Shown: positions 58,690 to 64,000 of the stretch, piece after piece
Layout: each line of letters starts with the position of its first letter
Position numbering within the stretch: position 1 is the stretch's first letter
Assembly (NCBI RefSeq): GCF_036655075.1
Contig: NZ_JAVVQU010000006.1
Location: 1 to 64,000 of the forward strand
Direction of reading: 5' to 3'
Source: Holtiella sp036655075
GTDB lineage: Bacteria; Bacillota; Clostridia; Lachnospirales; Cellulosilyticaceae
Length of the DNA: 64,000 nt
The notes under the pieces: generated by a model
Database searches by the model: none
What the model saw: only the letters and a program-made list of their open reading frames with translations
What the model was told of the DNA's origin: nothing
Program-made: the position numbers and the translations under genes

Positions 58690-59604
58690 GTGAACGAACA
58701 AGATTTAAGAAAAATGGTAGAACAACTTGTAGACCAAATGATTGGAAAAGAAACAACAATAAGTAGCGGGATAGAGACTACAAAGACAACTATTCCTACA
58801 TCTCAAAATGAATCAAGTTATAATGCAAGTCATATTGATCGTAGTGGATGTATTGATGATATTACAGCAGTTGATCTTAAAAAACAATTTCTTGTAAAAA
58901 ATGCAAAAGATAAAGAAGCTTATCTACAAATGAAGAGTAAAACACCAGCAAGACTTGGTATTGGTAAAGCGGGTGCAAGATATCGTACAGCAACAATGCT
59001 TCGTGTACGTGCAGACCATGCAGCAGCTCAAGATGCAGTCTTTAGTGACGTATCTGAAGCATTTATTAAGAAAAATGATTTTGTGTTTGTACAAACACTT
59101 TGCCAAGACAAAGACCAATATTTAACACGTCCTGACATGGGTCGTCGTTTTGACCAAAAAGAAATTGAGGTCATCAAGAAAACGTGTGGACAAAATCCAA
59201 AAGTGCTTCTTATTGTAGGCGATGGTCTTTCTTCTTCAGCTATTGAAGCCAACGTAGAAGATATGATTCCTGCTATTAAACAAGGGTTACAAATGTATGG
59301 GATTACAGTAGGACCTATCCTATTTATCAAATATGCGCGTGTAGGTGCAATGGATGATATTGGACAAATTACAGGTGCAGAAGTTATTTGTATGCTCGTT
59401 GGGGAAAGACCGGGGCTTGTAACAGCTGAATCTATGTCCGCTTATATTGCTTATAAACCACGCCATGGTTTAGCAGAAGCAGAACGTACAGTTATTTCTA
59501 ACATTCACAGAGGTGGTACAACAGCTGTTGAAGCAGGTGCACATACTGCAGAATTGATTAAAAAAATGCTAGATAAGAAAGCATCTGGTATCAATCTTAA
59601 ATAA
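58690..59604 (+). CDS. eutC: EutC, ethanolamine ammonia-lyase small subunit
   Basis: This 304-residue small subunit forms the cobalamin-binding site with EutB. The N-terminal helix MNEQDLRKMVEQLVDQMIGK (1-20) followed by a Ser/Thr-rich linker (about 21-50) resembles an encapsulation peptide that targets enzymes to the shell. The catalytic core begins around DDITAVDLKKQFLVKNAKDK and includes ARLGIGKAGARYRTATMLRV, LIVGDGLSSSAIEANVEDMI and VGERPGLVTAESMSAYIAYK, strongly conserved. AAAGGAGG precedes the GTG start. It follows eutB by 17 bases. Confidence 0.96.
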   Translation: MNEQDLRKMVEQLVDQMIGKETTISSGIETTKTTIPTSQNESSYNASHIDRSGCIDDITAVDLKKQFLVKNAKDKEAYLQMKSKTPARLGIGKAGARYRTATMLRVRADHAAAQDAVFSDVSEAFIKKNDFVFVQTLCQDKDQYLTRPDMGRRFDQKEIEVIKKTCGQNPKVLLIVGDGLSSSAIEANVEDMIPAIKQGLQMYGITVGPILFIKYARVGAMDDIGQITGAEVICMLVGERPGLVTAESMSAYIAYKPRHGLAEAERTVISNIHRGGTTAVEAGAHTAELIKKMLDKKASGINLK

Positions 59605-59618
59605 AGGAGGCTTATAAC

Positions 59619-60272
59619 GTGAAGAACGATAAAATACGACCTAACGTCCTAGGCGTACGCATGATTTCAAATGTAAGTCCAGAACTTGCTAAAAAGCTAG
59701 AACTTGGAGAAAGACATAAAAGCTTAGGGATTATTACCGCTGATATGGATGATGTAACCTATACAGCACTAGATGAAGCAACAAAAGATGCAGATGTAGA
59801 TGTTGTGTATGCACGTTCTATGTATGCAGGTGCAGGAAATGCTTCAACAAAATTGGCTGGAGAAGTTATCGGAATCATTGGTGGACCAAGTCCAGCAGAA
59901 GTAAAAAGTGGACTTAAAGCTGCACTTACTTTTATGCAAGACGGTGCACACTTTACAAGTGCTAATGAAGATGATTCTATCGTTTATTATGCACATACTG
60001 TATCTCGTACAGGGACATACCTTTCAAAAGTAGCAGGTATTAGCGAAGGCGAACCTCTAGCCTACTTGATTGCACCACCCTTAGAATCTATTTATGCTTT
60101 AGATGCTGCCATGAAAGCGGCAGATGTACGTTTAGTCGAATTTTTTGGACCACCATCCGAAACCAACTTTGGCGGCGGGCTTTTGACAGGCTCACAATCA
60201 GCTTGTAACGCTGCATGTAGTGCTTTTGCAGAAGCCGTTCGTGCGGTGGCAAGTAATCCACAGGAATACTAA
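59619..60272 (+). CDS. eutL: EutL microcompartment shell protein
   Basis: This 217-residue tandem-BMC protein (trimeric EutL) forms gated pores in the shell. Conserved start: RPNVLGVRMISNVSPELAKK, then LGIITADMDDVTYTALDEAT, VYARSMYAGAGNASTKLAGE and FGPPSETNFGGGLLTGSQSA. Length matches E. coli (219). GTG at 59619 is preceded by AAAGGAGG and is 14 bases after eutC. Four bases separate its stop from the next BMC gene. Confidence 0.97.
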   Translation: MKNDKIRPNVLGVRMISNVSPELAKKLELGERHKSLGIITADMDDVTYTALDEATKDADVDVVYARSMYAGAGNASTKLAGEVIGIIGGPSPAEVKSGLKAALTFMQDGAHFTSANEDDSIVYYAHTVSRTGTYLSKVAGISEGEPLAYLIAPPLESIYALDAAMKAADVRLVEFFGPPSETNFGGGLLTGSQSACNAACSAFAEAVRAVASNPQEY

Positions 60273-60275
60273 CCC

Positions 60276-60956
60276 ATGCAAAGAGAGGCACTCGGCCTTA
60301 TTGAAGTCATTGGTTATCCGCCAGCGATAGAGGCAGCGGATGCAGCCTTAAAAGCAGCCAATGTCAAGTTAGCAAGCATTACTAAAGTGGATGGTGGGAT
60401 TATGACAGTCCAAATCATGGGTGACGTAGGGGCTGTACAAGCTGCAGTAGCTGCAGGTGGACTTGCTGCTTCTAGGATAGGTCCTCTAAGAGCTACCCAC
60501 GTAATCCCTAGAGTGGATACAGCTTTGTTTGGCACCGTACTCAAACTAAAAACGATGCCAGAGGTTGAAAAAAGTGACCCCACGTCTAAGCCTATGATTG
60601 CTTCTGTAGGTATGCCGGTTATAACACCAACGACTCAAAGTGTTGAGGCAACAAGTCCTCCATTGATACAAGAGGAGGAAGCAGTAAAAATTATACTGCC
60701 ACCTAAGATGCCAACAAGTAAAGAAGTTGAAATGGATGCACGAGCAGAAGATGAAATAGAAGAGGAAACAACTTCTATGGAGGAAGTAACAGACAAACGA
60801 ATTGCTGAACTAGAAGCTAAGAGCAATTCGGAGCTACGTGCACTCATTGTAGCAAGTGGTATAGACCTACCTATAAAGAAGTTAAATGCGACTAAGAAAC
60901 AAGAGCTTATAGGGATATTGACGGATTATTATAAGCGTGAGGAAGGAGAGACTTAA
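60276..60956 (+). CDS. BMC shell protein with C-terminal SAP/Rho-N-like domain (EutK-like)
   Basis: This 226-residue protein has one canonical BMC domain (1-95: ALGLIEVIGYPPAIEAADAA, VQIMGDVGAVQAAVAAGGLA), a charged linker (about 110-175, proline and glutamate-rich) and a compact C-terminal helix-turn-helix-like segment of about 45 residues (NSELRALIVASGIDLPIKKL then NATKKQELIGILTDYYK). That resembles SAP/Rho N-terminal or HeH nucleic-acid-binding modules. E. coli EutK has a BMC domain plus a different DNA-binding tail, so it occupies the EutK niche. It lies 4 bases after eutL and overlaps eutE (TAATG). Binding of nucleic acid is inferred. Confidence 0.8.
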   Translation: MQREALGLIEVIGYPPAIEAADAALKAANVKLASITKVDGGIMTVQIMGDVGAVQAAVAAGGLAASRIGPLRATHVIPRVDTALFGTVLKLKTMPEVEKSDPTSKPMIASVGMPVITPTTQSVEATSPPLIQEEEAVKIILPPKMPTSKEVEMDARAEDEIEEETTSMEEVTDKRIAELEAKSNSELRALIVASGIDLPIKKLNATKKQELIGILTDYYKREEGET

Positions 60957-62422
60957 TGGATTTACTTGACAAAGACTTAGTATCCATCCAAGAGGTACGT
61001 AGTCTCTTAAAAACAGCACATGAAGCACAAAAAAAATTAGCAACTTTAAATCAAACTCAAATAGACCGTATTGTTAAAGCTATTGCAGATGCGGGGTATG
61101 AACATGCAGAACGTCTTGCAAAACTTGCCAATGAAGAAACAGGTTTTGGGCTATGGCAAGATAAAGTAATCAAAAATGTCTTTGGTTCAAAAGGCATTTT
61201 TGAAGCCATTAAAGATGAAAAAACAGTGGGTATTTTAGCAGAAGACCGAGTGAATAAAACAATGGATATAGGTGTTCCTGTAGGTGTTATTGCAGGGGTT
61301 ATACCTTCAACTAATCCTACATCTACTGTTATGTATAAAGCACAAATTGCTTTAAAAGGTGGGAATGCCATCGTATTTTCACCTCATCCAGGCGCAAAAA
61401 ATGCTATTTTAGAAACGGTTAAAGTGATTAGTGCAGCAGCTGAAAAAGCTGGTATGCCAAAAGGTGCAATCTCTACGATTACAGTACCAACTATGGAAGC
61501 AACTAAAGAATTGATGACCAATCGCTATACCTGTCTCATCTTAGCAACAGGTGGATCTGCTATGGTTAAAGCTGCCTATTCTTCAGGCACACCAGCTATT
61601 GGCGTAGGTGCAGGAAATGGCCCAGCTTTTATTGATAAGAGTGCAGATGTACACCTAGCAGTCAAACGTATTTTAGATTCTAAAACTTTTGACAATGGGA
61701 CCATTTGTGCATCTGAACAATCTATCATCGTAGAAAAATGTATGGAAGAAAAAGTGACTACAGAGCTGAAAGTACAAGGCGCATACATGCTCAATACTGA
61801 GGAGAGTGATCAATTAGCCCACTTTATCTTAAGACCAAATGGTAGCATGAACCCAGCGATTGTAGGCAAGAGTGTAGAGCACATTGCAAAACTTGCAGGG
61901 CTTACACAAGTGCCAGCGTCAGCATGTGTCCTTGTAGCCAGAGAAAGCAAAGTAGGCCATTTAGCACCTTACTCAAGAGAAAAGTTAGCACCTATTCTTG
62001 CCCTCTATGTAGAAGACTCTGTAGAAGCAGTACTTGAAAAATCTATAGAAATTCTTCATTTTGAAGGGAGTGGGCATACTTTCAGTATGCATGCCAATGA
62101 TGAGGAACTTGTGAAACGTTTTTCAGTACGTATACCTGCTTCACGTATTCTCATCAATACACCAGGTGCATTAGGTGGTATTGGTGCAACAACGAATCTT
62201 TTCCCAGCCCTTACCCTAGGTTGTGGTGCAGTGGGTGGCAGTTCTTCTTCAAACAACATTGGGCCACTAGATGTAATCAACATTAAACGTGTAGCCTATG
62301 GAACGAAAGAACTAGAAGAAATCAGAAAAGAAACACCAAGTGGTAGCAGCTGTTGCAGTGATCAAATTTCAGAGGCTACATTAGACGCAATCGTTAAAAA
62401 AATTATGCAACAATTAATATAA
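60956..62422 (+). CDS. eutE: EutE, CoA-acylating acetaldehyde dehydrogenase
   Basis: This 488-residue enzyme converts acetaldehyde with CoA and NAD+ to acetyl-CoA and NADH. The catalytic Cys251 sits in FDNGTICASEQSIIV. Other motifs: GVIAGVIPSTNPTSTVMYKA (about 110-129, NAD/CoA region), ATGGSAMVKAAYSSGTPAIG and FPALTLGCGAVGGSSSSNNI. The C-terminal amphipathic helix SEATLDAIVKKIMQQLI looks like an encapsulation peptide. The N-terminal segment (1-25) is also helical. Start ATG overlaps the previous stop (TAATG) with AGGAAGGAG upstream. Confidence 0.96.
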   Translation: MDLLDKDLVSIQEVRSLLKTAHEAQKKLATLNQTQIDRIVKAIADAGYEHAERLAKLANEETGFGLWQDKVIKNVFGSKGIFEAIKDEKTVGILAEDRVNKTMDIGVPVGVIAGVIPSTNPTSTVMYKAQIALKGGNAIVFSPHPGAKNAILETVKVISAAAEKAGMPKGAISTITVPTMEATKELMTNRYTCLILATGGSAMVKAAYSSGTPAIGVGAGNGPAFIDKSADVHLAVKRILDSKTFDNGTICASEQSIIVEKCMEEKVTTELKVQGAYMLNTEESDQLAHFILRPNGSMNPAIVGKSVEHIAKLAGLTQVPASACVLVARESKVGHLAPYSREKLAPILALYVEDSVEAVLEKSIEILHFEGSGHTFSMHANDEELVKRFSVRIPASRILINTPGALGGIGATTNLFPALTLGCGAVGGSSSSNNIGPLDVINIKRVAYGTKELEEIRKETPSGSSCCSDQISEATLDAIVKKIMQQLI

Positions 62423-62494
62423 AGTGTGAAAAAGTAGAATACTAAGGTCGTATTACTATTTTAAAACTCACTTAGAATTTAGGAGGAAAACAAA

Positions 62495-62782
62495 ATGGCA
62501 AATACAAATGCACTCGGAATGATTGAAACAAAAGGATTAGTAGGTGCAATTGAAGCAGCAGATGCAATGGTAAAAGCAGCCAACGTGATGCTTGTTGGCA
62601 AAGAACAAGTAGGTGGTGGACTTGTTACAGTAATGGTAAGAGGAGATGTAGGGGCTGTTAAAGCGGCTACAGATGCAGGTGCAGCAGCAGCAGAACGTGT
62701 AGGCGAGCTTATTTCTGTACACGTAATCCCTAGACCACATGCTGAAGTTGACGTGATACTTCCTCACGGACCACAAGCCTAA
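62495..62782 (+). CDS. eutM: EutM major hexameric shell protein
   Basis: This 95-residue BMC protein is the main flat hexamer of the shell facets. It follows EutM/PduA almost residue by residue: ALGMIETKGLVGAIEAADAM, VGKEQVGGGLVTVMVRGDVG, AVKAATDAGAAAAERVGELI and SVHVIPRPHAEV. GAGGA lies 8 bases before the ATG. It is separated from eutE by 72 bases and followed by a long hairpin, as expected for a highly expressed shell gene. Confidence 0.97.
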   Translation: MANTNALGMIETKGLVGAIEAADAMVKAANVMLVGKEQVGGGLVTVMVRGDVGAVKAATDAGAAAAERVGELISVHVIPRPHAEVDVILPHGPQA

Positions 62783-62791
62783 TCTAACACT

Positions 62792-62842
62792 CTACAAGGA
62801 GGGACTTCACTTACTGGATGTAAGTGTCCCCTCCCTTTGTAG
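62792..62842 (+). other. Long hairpin between eutM and eutT
   Basis: CTACAAGGAGGGAC plus CACTTA pairs with TAAGTG plus GTCCCCTCCCTTTGTAG (about 20 pairs with small bulges, 7-base loop). There is no T-run after it. A stabilising or processing hairpin that raises eutM mRNA over the downstream genes is plausible; partial termination is possible. Confidence 0.6.
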
Positions 62843-62869
62843 AAATCATTAATAAGGTGGAGGTCTAGT

Positions 62870-63682
62870 ATGTCTGTTTTGACTGAAGAAGCAATTAGAA
62901 TCATGCTCGCGCATCATGAGCTAAAGGAAAAAGATGCCCTTTATCTAGAGCCTAAACAAATTGTTACACCTGCAGCCCGTGCTTATTTGATGGAAAAAGG
63001 AATTACAGTTAAAGTAAAAAGTGAAGCAGATGAACCCAGACCAAAGTCACACCAACCTTCTACACAAGAAGAAGTGGCGTTAAGAGATACGAACAAAAAG
63101 GATGAAAAGACTATGACTACACCCGAAGAAACATATGAGACACTCTTTGGTGCCACTTTAACCCAAAAGCCAGAGCATATGACACATCTTAGAGGTAACG
63201 TTTTAGTATTTAAAGACCACCCTCGTATTGCTTTAAGAGGTGCAATTGACTCACTTGAATCGGAAATCTTAGTGGTTCAAGTAATAGCGGACAAACAGGG
63301 GTTAAAGCAACTCATTAAAGATTTAGAGGAAGTGGTACGCTTTATACGTCATCTTCTACGGTGTGAAGTTAGTGGTGAGCCTGTTGGTGAGTTTAATCTA
63401 CAAGGACTAAGTGCCGAAGAACTCAGGGAGCATTCCCATCATCCTAGTCAGTATTATGGCATGAGACACTTTTTACCGAACTATAAGCAAGGTGAAATAG
63501 TAGTGTATCTTAATAAACTCCGTGCACTTACTCGGGAAGCAGAACTTGTGGCATACAAAGCTTTTAGTAACGAATATGGGCAAGTGGAACGAGAAGATAT
63601 TATCAAAGCTTTCAATAGGTTATCTTCGTTATTCTGGATTATGATGTTTAAATATTTGACAGACCGATATAAAGAATCTTAA
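62870..63682 (+). CDS. eutT: EutT, cobalamin adenosyltransferase
   Basis: This 270-residue EutT attaches the adenosyl group to cobalamin for EutBC. The N-terminal part (MLAHHELKEKDALYLEPKQI) and the mid part THLRGNVLVFKDHPRIALRG, then AIDSLESEILVVQVIADKQG and FIRHLLRCEVSGEPVGEF are typical. The HSHHPSQYYGMRHFLPNY segment (about 180-197) carries conserved His residues. The CCxxC metal motif of Salmonella EutT is not present; only a single Cys (LLRCEV) is at the position. This may be the metal-free or alternative-metal subgroup. GGTGGAGG precedes the ATG. Confidence 0.93.
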   Translation: MSVLTEEAIRIMLAHHELKEKDALYLEPKQIVTPAARAYLMEKGITVKVKSEADEPRPKSHQPSTQEEVALRDTNKKDEKTMTTPEETYETLFGATLTQKPEHMTHLRGNVLVFKDHPRIALRGAIDSLESEILVVQVIADKQGLKQLIKDLEEVVRFIRHLLRCEVSGEPVGEFNLQGLSAEELREHSHHPSQYYGMRHFLPNYKQGEIVVYLNKLRALTREAELVAYKAFSNEYGQVEREDIIKAFNRLSSLFWIMMFKYLTDRYKES

Positions 63683-63698
63683 CGAGAAAGGAGACACT

Positions 63699-64000
63699 AT
63701 GACACACATTTCAAATGCTATTTCAGAAGCAGTTATTGAAGCGCTTAAAAAAGAAGTTTTTATTCCTGTAGAAGCATCAGGAAGACATGTTCACTTAAAC
63801 GCAGTAGATGCAGCCATACTTTTTGGTGAGGGCTATGAATTTACAAAAATAAAAGAGCTTTCTCAGCCTGGACAATATGCTTGTAAAGAACGTGTTTCCA
63901 TTGTAGGACCTAAAGGCACATTAAATAATGTGATTGTGCTAGGTCCACTCAGAAAAGATACACAGATTGAAGTTTCTTCTACAGATGCATTGGTACTAGG
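63699..64000 (+). CDS. eutD: EutD, PduL-type phosphotransacylase (truncated by the window edge)
   Basis: This gene runs off the right edge; 100 codons are seen. It is PduL-type phosphate acyltransferase (called EutD in Firmicute operons), not the Pta-type EutD of enterobacteria. Zn-binding motif is VEASGRHVHLNAVDAA (about residues 27-42, HxH). The segment KELSQPGQYACKERVSIVGP, followed by VIVLGPLRKDTQIEVSSTDA, is diagnostic. The N-terminal 20 residues (HISNAISEAVIEALKKEVFI) are an amphipathic helix, possibly an encapsulation peptide. It turns acetyl-CoA into acetyl phosphate for ATP synthesis. GAAAGGAG precedes the ATG, 14 bases after the eutT stop. Confidence 0.93.
   Translation, partial: MTHISNAISEAVIEALKKEVFIPVEASGRHVHLNAVDAAILFGEGYEFTKIKELSQPGQYACKERVSIVGPKGTLNNVIVLGPLRKDTQIEVSSTDALVL

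Noticed and set aside
1..64000. CRISPR array, tRNA or rRNA genes
   Set aside because: No regularly spaced repeats and no tRNA/rRNA-like sequence seen on either strand.
1..64000. Insertion sequence or transposase to explain the deletions
   Set aside because: No transposase, terminal repeat pair or target-site duplication found near the scars.

Overview
The window is AT-rich, densely coded DNA from a low-GC Gram-positive anaerobe (Clostridia, probably a Lachnospirales/Cellulosilyticum-like fibre degrader; the genus is a guess). The assignment rests on strong AGGAGG-type ribosome binding sites, hairpin-plus-T-run terminators, an SLH-domain surface protein, KtrAB and Kdp potassium uptake, small clostridial ferredoxins and a Firmicute-type ethanolamine (eut) microcompartment operon. 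I see no rRNA, tRNA, CRISPR array, insertion sequence or prophage.

Layout. 1-5 kb: an unassigned 791-residue TIM-barrel-like protein, a DJ-1/PfpI protein, a WYL-domain regulator and a methyltransferase. 5-9.3 kb: a DinG-type DNA helicase, a DEAD-box RNA helicase and a YkgJ-type cysteine-cluster protein. 9.3-14 kb: a carbohydrate locus with an AraC regulator divergent from a GH27 enzyme and a beta-helix protein with a C-terminal PDZ-like segment. 14-20.6 kb: small regulators, a LURP-one-like protein, a tRNA-dihydrouridine synthase, an SLH surface protein and a YjjG-type nucleotidase. 20.6-27.3 kb: KtrB/KtrA, a MATE exporter behind a MerR-type 19-bp-spacer promoter with a MerR-family gene nearby, and a solitary lipoprotein solute-binding protein. 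28-36 kb: kdpABC-kdpDE, with a hairpin and T-run separating pump genes from sensor genes. 36-43 kb: a GH20 hexosaminidase, a cold-shock protein, a two-gene YeeE/YedE transporter facing a Crp/Fnr regulator, a TIM-barrel epimerase and YfcE. 43-49 kb: an M20 amidohydrolase co-transcribed with a BMP-type ABC importer. 49-52 kb: MarR plus a polar amino-acid ABC importer.

53.7-64 kb (runs off the right edge): the ethanolamine operon, in order a 44-codon ORF, eutG-like alcohol dehydrogenase, eutS, eutP, eutA, eutB, eutC, eutL, a BMC-domain protein with a SAP/Rho-N-like C-terminus, eutE, eutM, eutT and a PduL-type eutD. EutBC splits ethanolamine with adenosylcobalamin (EutT makes the cofactor, EutA reactivates the enzyme). 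EutE converts acetaldehyde to acetyl-CoA, EutG reduces it to ethanol and EutD makes acetyl phosphate, all inside a shell of EutS, EutL, EutM and the SAP-tailed BMC protein. The eutV-eutW sensor pair that sits between eutP and eutA in several related operons is absent there, and no ANTAR-type double hairpin was found. The leader instead holds two overlapping long complementarities.

A second theme is gene decay: at least seven intergenic spaces hold recognisable remnants (DUF2500-like, SelO, a LysR/Fe-ADH chimera, MATE, thioredoxin lacking its active site, TfoX-like, M20 C-terminus). Several look like clean internal deletions.
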